The notes under the pieces are model-generated. The model did no database searches, was not told the origin of the DNA, and was given only the letters and a program-made list of their open reading frames with translations. DNA of 31,242 nucleotides, from positions 1 to 31,242 of the forward strand of contig CADWAF010003701.1 in the NCBI GenBank assembly GCA_902984215.1. The letters run 5' to 3'. Positions 19,108 through 28,560 of this stretch are shown one piece after another (the stretch's first letter is position 1; each line of letters starts with the position of its first letter). Origin of the DNA: Willaertia magna. Lineage: Eukaryota; Heterolobosea; Eutetramitea; Acrasida; Naegleriidae. The translations under genes and the position numbers were made by a program.

Positions 19108-19190
19108 CGTCTCGTGGTGTAATGGTAGCATAGTGGACTTTGAGTAGTAAAAGTAATCCATTGACGGAGGTTCGATTCCTCCCGAGACGG
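19108..19190 (+). tRNA. tRNA-Gln (UUG) with a 12-nt intron
   Basis: The cloverleaf is complete: acceptor CGTCTCG/CGAGACG with discriminator G, D-arm with TGGTGTAATGG (A box), anticodon stem GTGGA/TCCAT, T-arm GGAGG-TTCGATT-CCTCC (B box GGTTCGATTCC). The 19-nt anticodon loop is explained by anticodon TTG plus an intron after position 37, GTAGTAAAAGTA, the canonical eukaryotic site. Mature length is 71 nt. A T6 run follows shortly after and can end Pol III transcription. The mature sequence is identical to that of the copy at 28478-28560. Confidence 0.93.
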
Positions 19191-19214
19191 TTGTATCATT
19201 TTTTAATGAATACT

Positions 19215-19267
19215 TAGAGTTGGACTTCATTGGCTAAATAATCAGCTGAGAAGTCCAACTCTAAGCT
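19215..19267. repeat. Perfect 16-bp hairpin upstream of the CFAP20-domain gene
   Basis: CTTAGAGTTGGACTTC (19215-19230) pairs perfectly with GAAGTCCAACTCTAAG (19252-19267). After one bulged A the stem extends by TTGGCT/AGCTGA with two G-U pairs as RNA, leaving an 8-nt loop. It lies 24 nt downstream of the tRNA and ends 26 nt before the ATG at 19294. As RNA it would be a stable stem of about 22 bp, either in a 5' UTR, in a tRNA read-through product, or an independent small RNA precursor. Confidence 0.8.
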
Positions 19268-19293
19268 ATTATTTAAACAAAATCCAACAAAAA

Positions 19294-21020
19294 ATGTCGT
19301 ACTTGAGCGTTACGGAATTGGTTGAAGTTTTTACAACTCAAGGATCTAATTCCCTATCTAATCTCAATATCAAGAATACAAAAGGAGTAAAAAGAGTTTA
19401 TAACAAAGATATCAAATCATATGTTTTAACTATTGAGGGAAGCTCGTTCCATATAACAAATGTAGAAATACCTAAAACATTAAATACAAATCTTCAAATA
19501 ATGCATAGATATTTAACAATTCAATGCTACCTTAGCCTTGAAAAAGGATTTCAAGTAGAGCTTAATATTCGGGATAAGAAACAAATCAAAAAAAGATTAA
19601 TTTTTTCTTCTAACTTCAAAACTATAACAAAAACACAACTTCATACCCAGTTGGTATTTCCATCTGAGGTTAGGGGTAATGAATGGCTTAACTTATGTTT
19701 TGATTTGCAGGATATTGTAGATATGTCTTTTAATGACAATGAACCTTTTTACTGTTTAGATAGAATAGCTATTGGGCCTTCATGCGAAATTAGAAGAATT
19801 CTTACAACAAGGTAAGTCCACAAATATACTTCATTATATAAACTATAATCACTACAACAAGATTAAACCCAATAACTGAAATGGAAATCCCAAAGAAATT
19901 TATGACAAATATTCATGATGAAATAACGATTATTGATTCTTCTACTTTACAAAATGAAGAAGGTTGCACTCAAAACAAAAAGAAAGCTCCAATCCCTGAA
20001 AAACAAGTTGAAAAATTACCAAGTAACATGAAACCGCACATTGCCTTTGGAAGAAGAATAATGGCAGGATCTAAGGCAAATCAAAGACCAACAACTGGAA
20101 ATGAAGTTGCAAACACTGAAACAAACAACAACGTACCGAAGAAACCGCTTACAGCAAATCCAAGACTTGTCACAACCCCTGCAACGTCTAACAAGAGAGT
20201 GTCTCCACCTCGCATCCAAAACATTTCAAAACAAAATCTTCCTCAAAATAATATACTGCTTATATCTCATACGAATAGTTCTGTTAATGCCCCTTTAAGT
20301 TCAAGATATTCCACAGGTTACAATGATGAAGACAACAACGTTGAAATAAGAGAAGAAGATTTGGTAGAGGAAACACCAAGGAGTTCTATACCACTACAAA
20401 GACCGCCTAACGAATTGTATGACCCCTCAATGTTTGACAGCGAAGACTACAACGAGGAAGAAGATACTTCCCTGATTATTCTAACGCCTCCATCTCATTC
20501 AAAAGAAGAAAGGATAACTGTAGAATACTCAAGGGAAGCCATAAAGGAAATACAAGAGGAAGGACAGTCTGATGAAGAAGACAATTCTCCTACTCTGAAC
20601 CAGAACTTTGTTGTGGATGATGAGATAATTAGAATTATTAACGATACTTCTTTTGACAATTTCAAACAACTTGATTTTAATGTAAATGTTATCAATAACT
20701 CCCCTAACAAAAGAAAGTCTAAAGAATTGTCAAGAAGCAGTACTTCAAGCACTGATTCCTACAATCCTTCAAGGTATGATGATACAGACGACCTTGTTAA
20801 CTTGGCTGAATCTATGGAAATTGCCCAACCTAAAACGTTTCAAGATGAGATAATAGAAACTGAGTTGGACTACAACCAATATTCTCCTTTGGCACCTAGA
20901 GACTCTCACCAGTTTGTGTTTGTTAAGGACAAAAGTTTAACAGCTGAATGCAAACTTTGCAATGTTTCCATGAATGAGTTTATTGAAGAAGAAACTTCCA
21001 GAACTTTTCACAAATATTAA
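19294..21020 (+). CDS. CFAP20-domain protein (CFAP20DC-like, 2 exons)
   Basis: Exons 19294-19811 and 19862-21020 with a 50-nt intron give 558 aa. Residues 1 to about 187 match the CFAP20 (DUF667) domain: GVKRVYNKDIKSYVLTIEGSS, RYLTIQCYL, VELNIRDKKQIKKRLIFSSNF, NEWLNLCFDLQDIV, CLDRIAIGPSCEIRRILTTR and, across the intron, a PKKF segment that parallels the P-x-E-F end of CFAP20. CFAP20 itself is an axonemal inner-junction protein of about 190 aa; the long disordered acidic tail here (Ser/Asn/Glu/Asp-rich) resembles the CFAP20DC class, whose role is less known. The last 30 residues carry a CxxC pair (ECKLCNVSM). An axonemal role is inferred. A hairpin lies just upstream. Confidence 0.82.
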
Positions 21021-21138
21021 TAAAGTTTAATTTAAAGATTCACTAGTTTACAATTTACCAATTGAAATTAAGGCGGTTGTAACCAAATCAGGTCCATTCC
21101 AGCAAAAAGATCACAACAAAAAAAAACAACAATTAAAA

Positions 21139-22122
21139 ATGAAGAACTTAAGCCCAAATTCCACAACAAGGATTATTGCAATTTCAGCGCTAGTTATTGT
21201 TCTTTTCTTTGTTGTTTATTCACTGTACAGACCCGACAAACATCATCAACATCCACCACCTCACAACCCAAATGGCCCAGTACACGAATCAACGTTCCAT
21301 AATGAAAAACAACAAATTCCAATTGAAAAATGCAAAAAGTGTCTACCAGAGATAACTCCTCCACCAAGAAGATTCGACAATAAGAAAGTGACTAACTACA
21401 ATCCTTTCACAAATAGATATTTACAAAGTCTCCATTTTGAAAACTCACAAGAGAGAATGCGTAGATTTCAAACTGTTTATCAACAAGGACAATGGAACGG
21501 AAATTCAAAAGATATACCAGGAAGTGGTTCAGGCAGTACTCGAGAATATACCATTTACGCAAGACATGCTATTCAAACAGTTGTTAAAGCTTATGGAATT
21601 AAAAAGTTTATTGATGCACCATGTGGTGATGCTCATTGGGCTCAATTATTATTTCCTTTCTTTAAAGAAAATAACGTTGAATATTTAGGTGTTGATATTG
21701 TTCCAGAATTAATTGAAAGTCATAAAAGAACATTTAAACAAGAATATGAAGGAACAGTTGATTTCTTACATATGGATTTAGCAGAAAATGTTTTACCTAA
21801 AGGTGATGTTATCTTTTGTAGACAAGCTTTACAACATTTAAATCCAGGAAATGTTTTAAAAACTTTACATAATTTTTGTAAGAGTGGAGCAAAATATTTA
21901 ATGACAACAATTTATTTAACTGGAACACAACAAGATAATGAACTTAAGATTAATGGACCACATAATGCATTAATTAATTTATTAGCACCACCTTATAGTT
22001 TAGTTGAACCAATTGCAATGTTTGTAGATGGTTCATTAAATCAAAAACAATATTTAGGATTATGGGAATTACCTTTAGAAGGTTGTTTTGATTATGATTA
22101 TAACCCAAACCGTAATAATTAA
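21139..22122 (+). CDS. Membrane-anchored SAM-dependent methyltransferase-like protein
   Basis: This is a 327-aa intronless ORF after an A run. A single hydrophobic span near residues 10-30 (IIAISALVIVLFFVVYSLY) with few charges before it suggests a type II membrane protein with its catalytic part in the ER/Golgi lumen, followed by a His/Pro-rich stem. The domain shows a class I methyltransferase motif I (KKFIDAPCGDAHW, about 155-168), an acidic end of strand 2 (YLGVDIVPELIESH), then VDFLHMDL and GDVIFCRQALQHL, the usual strand-4 position. The substrate is unknown; a lumenal glycan or protein methyltransferase is plausible given the topology. The first third has a more mixed codon use than the strongly A/T-ending remainder. 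Confidence 0.72.
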   Translation: MKNLSPNSTTRIIAISALVIVLFFVVYSLYRPDKHHQHPPPHNPNGPVHESTFHNEKQQIPIEKCKKCLPEITPPPRRFDNKKVTNYNPFTNRYLQSLHFENSQERMRRFQTVYQQGQWNGNSKDIPGSGSGSTREYTIYARHAIQTVVKAYGIKKFIDAPCGDAHWAQLLFPFFKENNVEYLGVDIVPELIESHKRTFKQEYEGTVDFLHMDLAENVLPKGDVIFCRQALQHLNPGNVLKTLHNFCKSGAKYLMTTIYLTGTQQDNELKINGPHNALINLLAPPYSLVEPIAMFVDGSLNQKQYLGLWELPLEGCFDYDYNPNRNN

Positions 22123-22300
22123 TTTATTTACTGTCATCATCCTTACCCATTAAACATCTTCTTCAAGGCTATCTATCTAACCTCATTAAATATCTTCAAT
22201 TGTTTGTTGCCTCGCGCTCTTTCAATACCGCAGTTGAATTGAAGGTAATTAATACTGCAATATAAGGCTAACAAAAAAATAAAATAATTATTTAAAAAAA

Positions 22301-23302
22301 ATGTCCTCTATTCAAGAATTAGAAATTATTCATGAACAGCAATTAAAAGATTTGGAACTTAAAAAACAAGAAGAAAAGATAAAATTTACAGGTAATAATA
22401 AAGAATTAAAAAAAATAGATAATAAATATAAAAAACTAAAAGAAGAACTTGTAGCAACTCAACAAAATGAGTTATGGGAATTTCAAATTAATAACTCTTC
22501 AGATAACTTACAAGAAGACAAAGAAGATAAATCTGACACAAAAGAAGAAGATCTTAATAACATTTTAAACCATCAAAACAATCAAAATAAACAACAACAA
22601 GATAAAAAAAAGAAAAAGAATGCAAAAACAAAACAAAAACGTTTAGATAAACAAAATAAATTACGTGATGAAGCACAAAAAGAATTTAAAGAATCTGGTG
22701 GAATAACAGAACGTGAATATGAAATTGAGAAGATTAAAAAGAATTTAAAAGAAAATCAAATAATTTTTGATATTGAATCTGATGGACATTGTTTATATAG
22801 ATCTTTAGCTCATCAATTAAATTTATATTTAGATAAAAATAATAATTTATTAAATTTATTACAAAAAGCTAATCAATTAGTTAAGAATTCTAAAAATAAT
22901 AATTTAATTAATGATAAATTATTTAATTATCAACATATTAGATGTTTAATTGCTAATCAATTAAGAAATCATTCAGATAATTATTTTCCATTTATTATGG
23001 ATGTTTGTTCTTCAATGGATGATTATGCTAATATTGTAGAGAATAGTAGTGAATGGGGTGGTCAAGTTGAAATTCAAGCTTTTATTGATTTATGTGAAGG
23101 AAATGTTAAATTAAATGTTGTACAAGATGGAAGTACAGTTGTTATGGAAAATGTTGAAAAGAAAGTATTATCAAACGATGATATGGTTGTTGTATTAACA
23201 ATTTCTTATCATAGAAGATATTATGCTTTAGGTGAACATTATAATAGTGTAGTTACAATAACAGTTAGTGAAGACAAACAAGAAGATAAAAATGTAATAT
23301 AA
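22301..23302 (+). CDS. OTU-family deubiquitinase (OTUD6-like)
   Basis: This is a 333-aa intronless ORF after an A run. The N-terminal half is a charged coiled coil (residues about 1-130), as in OTUD6/yeast Otu2. The OTU domain has the catalytic DGHC block (IESDGHCLYRSLAHQL, Cys near residue 163), the SEWGGQVEIQAF segment, and the catalytic His in LGEHYNSV near residue 312. It would cleave ubiquitin chains; Otu2/OTUD6B have been linked to ribosomes and translation. The stop is 8 nt from the stop of the convergent Misato gene. Confidence 0.92.
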   Translation: MSSIQELEIIHEQQLKDLELKKQEEKIKFTGNNKELKKIDNKYKKLKEELVATQQNELWEFQINNSSDNLQEDKEDKSDTKEEDLNNILNHQNNQNKQQQDKKKKKNAKTKQKRLDKQNKLRDEAQKEFKESGGITEREYEIEKIKKNLKENQIIFDIESDGHCLYRSLAHQLNLYLDKNNNLLNLLQKANQLVKNSKNNNLINDKLFNYQHIRCLIANQLRNHSDNYFPFIMDVCSSMDDYANIVENSSEWGGQVEIQAFIDLCEGNVKLNVVQDGSTVVMENVEKKVLSNDDMVVVLTISYHRRYYALGEHYNSVVTITVSEDKQEDKNVI

Positions 23303-23310
23303 ATAATAAT

Positions 23311-25316
23311 TTAACTTTCATCATAGTTATCTAACATTCTTCCTAATACTTCACGATAATCTCTTAATTCATCTTTTGAAACATTATAATGATGATCTGT
23401 ATTAACAGATAAACTACTTGCATGAATATTCATTTGTTGATTTTTAGTAGCTCTATCGAAATAGTCTGTTAATGTTTGTAAATTCTCAACAATATTTCTA
23501 CTATTCTCTAAATGTGTACCAACTGGACATGATTCAACAGTTTCTGCATGATTTTCATGTCCAACTTTAAATCCATCTTTTGTGAACATTGTTTCTTTAA
23601 GGTATTTTGGAAAAGTATAAGGTATAGAGAATGCTTGGTTGACATGCAAGGCATGACCATTAAAACTTTTTGTTAAATTTAAATAACTATCCAACATATC
23701 GGTATGATTTTCAAAACCAATTAAATGTTTAGTTTTTTCAATTAAATTACCACCATATTTCTTTGTTCTTAATTCTTCTTGTTCTTTAATATCCATTGTA
23801 TGGTATAGTGGTGTATTTACAGGAGATAATCCTCTAATTAATAAATTATGAGCATAAGGTGAATAACTATCTACTCCTCTATTAATTTGTGGACAAAGTG
23901 AAAAGAATTGATTATCTTGTTGTATTGGTAAACTATCTCTTAATACTTGATACATTGATTGTCCTTTCATTACATTAAATGGTAAAGCTAATGAAATGGT
24001 TGATAAACGTAAAGATGACATTGGAACCATTTCTTGAAGGAATTGATTTAAACTTAATTGTTTTACTCCAGGAGTACCATTTAAACGATATGCTAATGAA
24101 ACATTATCAAATGCAGATGCTAAAATAGATGAAGAATGATACATGTGAGTTAACTATTATTTAAAATAAAATTAAATAAAATTAAATAAATAAAATTAAA
24201 ACTTACATTTAAATTAGATTTAAATTGCGGTAATAAATCTAATGAATTATTTAAATGTTGACAACTGTTTGGAATAAATAAAGATGCATTTTCATAAAAA
24301 TCAGCATAACTAAAACAAGTATTTAAAATAAACTTTAATCTATCACTTTCACTATTAAATTGTGGAATAAAAGGTGAAGAACCATAAACAATTAATGGAT
24401 ATTTACTTCCAACTTCATCTTTAATAATTTGTAACATATCATTACACGTTAATCCCCATGCATTAAAAGTATCTGAAAATAATTGAAATCCATTTAAACT
24501 ATCACATTCTTCAACAAAATACATTAATTGAGATGTAAATTCATCATATTGATCGACACTTAAATTATTCCCAAAAAATACTTCTTTTCCAGTTGAATAA
24601 ATATCAAATGGATCTTCCATTGAGAATCCATTATTTACAGTTGTATTATCATTTAATATCATTTCATCTTCTTGTGCAATGTAATTATTTATATTATTTA
24701 ATACTTGATAATTATCATTATTAAATTGAAATTGAAAAGGTTCACAAATAGTTTTTGGATGAATATCAAAATGTAAATAATCACTCCAAACAGAAACATT
24801 TTTATCTAAATCTTCTTCAATTTCCTTACGTGTATAATCTAATAATTCATCTTCTTCTTCATGTTCAATTTCTTTATTTACAATTAATTCATCTGTATGT
24901 CCATGATTTAAAAGATATTGTGTAAATTTTGTTTGTTTTTGTGGCATAAATGTTCTTTCTAATTGAATACCTTGTGACCATGGTAAAATATTTTTATGAT
25001 TCTCAATGAATTGTTGTTGGTTCTTTAAAACTGGTTCATATGGTTCATATTGGTAACCTTGTTTTCTTAATGAACCTCTAGATCCTTTTAAATCAAACAT
25101 TAAAAGTCTAGGAAGGTAGATTGAACGGTCATCATTATGAGGATTTGATTCACGGTATAAAATATTTAGATTATCTATTTCTGCTTTAAAATTAGAGATT
25201 TGTGGATTATTAATTAGTGGTAAATATTCATTAATTACTTGTTGTTGAATGTTCCAATAGTGCGTGCCGATAAAGTTAGAGAAGTGACCAAATTGTAAGG
25301 TAATTATTTCTCTCAT
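23311..25316 (-). CDS. DML1: Misato/DML1 tubulin-like protein (2 exons)
   Basis: Exons 25316-24207 and 24153-23311 with a 53-nt intron give 650 aa. The N-terminus MREIITLQFGHFSNFIGTHYWNIQQ is the Misato signature, followed by PRLLMFDLKGSRGSLRKQG, WSDYLHFDIHPKTI, ECDSLNGFQLFSDTFNAWG and PLIVYGSSP, the tubulin/FtsZ-like core. Misato/Dml1 is needed for mitochondrial distribution and inheritance, and in flies for spindle assembly. Length is a little above the usual 500-570. Start follows an A run. It is co-directional with pantothenate kinase, which lies 117 nt upstream. Confidence 0.93.
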
Positions 25317-25433
25317 TTTTTTTGTTAAGCCAATACAATTGAAATTTATTTTACAAAAAATATTTAAAATAGTAAAATTGTGTGAAAAGGAAATGGTACA
25401 TAAATTACAATTATATAATTGTATTAATAAATA

Positions 25434-27053
25434 TTAATAATTTATAGTTTCATCTAATGTTGTGTGAGTGCTATTATTACTAGAGGTGTCATGATTTTCA
25501 TTATTTTCTCTTGGAATTGTTGGAGATAGAAAAGAACCAATTGCACCTAGATAACCTTCATGTTTTAAGAACATTGCCTGAATTTCACCCCTAGACCAAA
25601 AGTTTACAGCATAAGAAATATAATTCATTGTAACATCATGGTTTCTAATAAAGTAACCAGCAAAGAATATTCTCTTTAAATTAAATCTTAGAGCATTTAA
25701 ATAAGCAATTTGACCAATATTATTACATATCATAAATAATAATGATTTAGCTAAATCTGCATCTGTAGGTAAAGTTTTTTCTTCACCTGTCTTGCTCATT
25801 ATTAATTTACCAAAACTACTTGCAATTGTATCAGAAGATAAACCTATCTTACCATAATCACGTCCATAAATATCTCCAACTAACATATCTACACGTTTAT
25901 TATCTCCTGTTTTAGTTAATTCTAAAATTTCTTCAAAACTAGAACATTTAGTTAATACTTTACATAATCCCCAGAAAGTACCACCACCAATAGAACTACC
26001 TGAAACTCTTTCATACTCTCCAATACCATCTACTCTTAAAATACTTACTCCACTTCCAATATTTACTAATAAATACGGAAATAGATCATTTCCTTTACAT
26101 TCTTGGAAAGAACAATATTCTCTTTGTTTATCTTTAAATCTAAATGATTCATTAGGAATGTTTTTCAATAAGAAATTTAATCCTTTAATTAATGAATCCA
26201 TTTCATCTAATTTGTTTACTTCAATACCAAATCTATTCTTTAATAAAGATGAAAATTTGTATGCTCCTCCACCTGTAGCATTAATACTACTAATAGATGT
26301 AGTTGAATGAGAAATTAATTTTTCAATTAAGCTTAAACATTCTTCCATATCAGCTGTTTTAAAACGTGCAAAACAAAGTTTACTTCCTTTCTTTGAACTT
26401 CTCAATCTAAATCTATCTTCTTCATCTTCATTATCAACATTATCAAATACATTATTAGTTTCTGAAATAATTAAAGGTGATTGTGGTGGTAAAGAATGGA
26501 TGAAAGTATCATCATCACTTTCTTCTTCACTTCCACTTCCTTCGCTTCCGCTACTGCTACTGCTATGATTATGATAAAAAGCTTCCATTTCATTACTTTC
26601 ATTATCTTTTGCATGATAAATCATCTCACTCTCACTATCAAAGGGTATTAAATAAACCATTTTAACTAATGAACCTCCGATATCTAAGGCAAAATGATTA
26701 AATGGTTCATTATGATGTGGAAGAAAGATAAAATGATTTTCAGCAATTTCATTAGATGATATCGAATCTATTTGGTTTTCTACATTAGTACTTTCATTAG
26801 ATGATGATAATACATTAAAATTTATATTATTGTTAGCAATTGTTTTAGGTGAATTTATATCTCCTCTGAAAGGTATTTTTACTGATAAAACACCTTTCGT
26901 ATTTAATTTTGGACTACTAGGAAGAAAGGTACCATCTTCTTGTTCTTGTTGTTCTTTTAAAATTTTAACTGGAACACTTTTCGGAAGGTTTGTTGTTGAG
27001 GATACATTTTCAATAATGTTATCTTGTTGTTTGGTGTCACCCACTTGGCTCAT
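25434..27053 (-). CDS. Eukaryotic-type (type II) pantothenate kinase
   Basis: This is a 539-aa intronless ORF. The first 120 residues are disordered. The core begins FALDIGGSLVKMVY (P-loop-like ATP site, 122-135). It continues with INATGGGAYKF, KLDEMDSLIKGLNFLL (position of the LDELD catalytic region in PANK3), LLVNIGSGVSILRV, GSSIGGGTFWGLCKVL, SFEEILELTKTGDNKRVDMLVGDIYG (in parts), NNIGQIAYLNA, FAGYFIRNH and MFLKHEGYLGAIGSFL. These match animal PANKs in order. It catalyses ATP-dependent phosphorylation of pantothenate, the first step of CoA synthesis. Unusual is a Ser/Asp/Glu-rich insertion of roughly 70 residues (about 150-220) between early core strands. Confidence 0.95.
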   Translation of the reverse strand: MSQVGDTKQQDNIIENVSSTTNLPKSVPVKILKEQQEQEDGTFLPSSPKLNTKGVLSVKIPFRGDINSPKTIANNNINFNVLSSSNESTNVENQIDSISSNEIAENHFIFLPHHNEPFNHFALDIGGSLVKMVYLIPFDSESEMIYHAKDNESNEMEAFYHNHSSSSSGSEGSGSEEESDDDTFIHSLPPQSPLIISETNNVFDNVDNEDEEDRFRLRSSKKGSKLCFARFKTADMEECLSLIEKLISHSTTSISSINATGGGAYKFSSLLKNRFGIEVNKLDEMDSLIKGLNFLLKNIPNESFRFKDKQREYCSFQECKGNDLFPYLLVNIGSGVSILRVDGIGEYERVSGSSIGGGTFWGLCKVLTKCSSFEEILELTKTGDNKRVDMLVGDIYGRDYGKIGLSSDTIASSFGKLIMSKTGEEKTLPTDADLAKSLLFMICNNIGQIAYLNALRFNLKRIFFAGYFIRNHDVTMNYISYAVNFWSRGEIQAMFLKHEGYLGAIGSFLSPTIPRENNENHDTSSNNSTHTTLDETINY

Positions 27054-27477
27054 TTTTCTAAATTGTGATAAAAGGTTTTATTAGTTAATGCAGGTCAGAT
27101 TGATGAATGAAAGGAATTGTTATTACGATTGCTGTTAGATTATTGGATGGATGTTGTTTAAATACTATTATTTGAAAAATAGAAGAAGAAAGACTAAAAG
27201 CGATAACAATAATAACAGTAAAGGGGAATAGCTAACCTTTTCTTTTTGTTGTATTTTTGATTCTTTGTAATAATTTTGAAAGTGCTAGTAAGAAAAATAG
27301 ATGCTGCAAAACATGAAGGTTCTCCCAGTATACAACCGACAAAGGGGGAATAACGGAATTTTAAACAATTATGGAGAATAATTAAAAATTGTTAAAAATA
27401 TAACAGGAAATAAAACTTTTATTTCATTTATCATAAAAGAAATTTAACATTATTTAAAGTAATAAGGTTTTTTAATT
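27054..27477. other. Intergenic region upstream of pantothenate kinase
   Basis: This is about 424 nt between the pantothenate kinase start and the end of the folate-receptor-like gene. No ORF, RNA gene or repeat was recognised. It should hold the pantothenate kinase promoter and the 3' end of the upstream gene. Confidence 0.6.
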
Positions 27478-28173
27478 TTAAAGAAGGAAGAATAAGGAAG
27501 AAAGTAAAATTATTGCATATGTTACAAGAGTAATGGTGGTTTGACTTGAGGCATTGAAACAATTTCCATCCCTCACTTTAATTTGTAATTGATTTGCTGG
27601 ATCATTCAATCCATTTTCACAGAAGTCCTTACTGTTCACAAAGTTAATTCAAATAAAGCAAATAAATAATAAAACTTACCCACTGCTAAATGCTAAAGCA
27701 ACTGGTCTATCATTTGTGACTGGAACTAAAGCGCATTTAGTATAAAGTCTGTCACAGAAAGAGTTGCATAAGTGTAAAACACTTTTTTGACCAAAAAGTG
27801 GTAATTTCTCTTCTATAAAAACAGTTTGGCTTGGAGCACATAAGTAACAAACATATTGATGTAATTCGTCTAAACATCCACCAGCAAGGGCTTCACGGAA
27901 AAAGGTTGGAAGAGTAACGTTGGATGTACCACTGTTTCTTCCAGAACTAGCTTCCCAACCTTCTTTTATCTTTTCACTCATTGCAACTGAGCAACAACTA
28001 TTAGGGTTGTACCATTGGCATGTTGCTAATTGTCTTGGTAATGACGGAATAAGTCCTCTACAAAGAGATATTAATTGGTTGGCATTCTCTTCCTTTGCTT
28101 CTTCTGCGAATGCGTTTGAAGAAACTAAGACAAGAACTGCGAAACAAACTAGCACAAAGATAACAGTCTTCAT
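27478..28173 (-). CDS. Folate-receptor-like secreted, probably GPI-anchored protein (2 exons)
   Basis: Exons 28173-27680 and 27631-27478 with a 48-nt intron give 215 aa. A signal peptide is clear (MKTVIFVLVCFAVLVLVSSNAFA). The mature part has 12 cysteines. The arrangement CQW...SCCSVAMSEKI, GGCLDELHQYVCYLCAPSQ and LHLCNSFCDRLYTKC resembles the folate receptor/riboflavin-binding protein family (CCT, C..C.P, PLC..C...Y..C). The second exon ends in a small-residue stretch (NASSQT) followed by a hydrophobic terminus (LVTYAIILLSSLFFLL), as in GPI attachment signals. It is probably a surface receptor; ligand unknown, since key binding residues cannot be checked by eye. An unspliced reading would end early at a TAA inside the donor, so the splice matters for the anchor. 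Confidence 0.78.
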
Positions 28174-28477
28174 TGTTTGGTATTTGTTGAAATTTTTTCT
28201 TTACACACAATGTTTCCAAGACAACTTGGGTTTTATACTAATCCAAAGTAAATGTGACATTGAAAATCTATCAACATTTCTAGGGATCCTTGTTTGGGTT
28301 TGACATCTTTAAAGATGGACCTGCTTGCACCCGCATGACAATTTGACCATTTCAGCTTCAAGAATCGTCGCAAAACATTAGAATTAGTACCAAAGTAACA
28401 CCATACTATAATTTTAACTCATCACCCTCTTACCGCAATACAACCCCAAACAAAATAAAGCAAAGCAAATTGGAAAA
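28174..28477. other. Spacer between the folate-receptor-like gene and tRNA-Gln
   Basis: This is 304 nt of ordinary composition with no ORF continuing a known gene and no RNA fold recognised. It includes the promoter of the folate-receptor-like gene and, just after the tRNA on the minus strand, a T4 Pol III stop. Confidence 0.6.
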
Positions 28478-28560
28478 CCGTCTCGGGAGGAATCGAACCT
28501 CCGTCAATGGATTGACTATGTTATTCAAAGTCCACTATGCTACCATTACACCACGAGACG
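28478..28560 (-). tRNA. tRNA-Gln (UUG) with a different 12-nt intron
   Basis: Read on the minus strand this gives the same 71-nt mature sequence as the copy at 19108-19190, with anticodon TTG, the same A and B boxes and discriminator G. The intron after position 37 is ATAACATAGTCA, equal in length but unlike the other copy. A T4 run follows the 3' end. The gene lies at the right edge of the gene island, about 120 nt from the A+T-rich flank. Confidence 0.93.

Noticed and set aside
27920..28303. 127-aa plus-strand ORF overlapping the folate-receptor-like gene
   Set aside because: It lies opposite a gene with a clear signal peptide, Cys pattern and spliced anchor exon, and shows no family features of its own.
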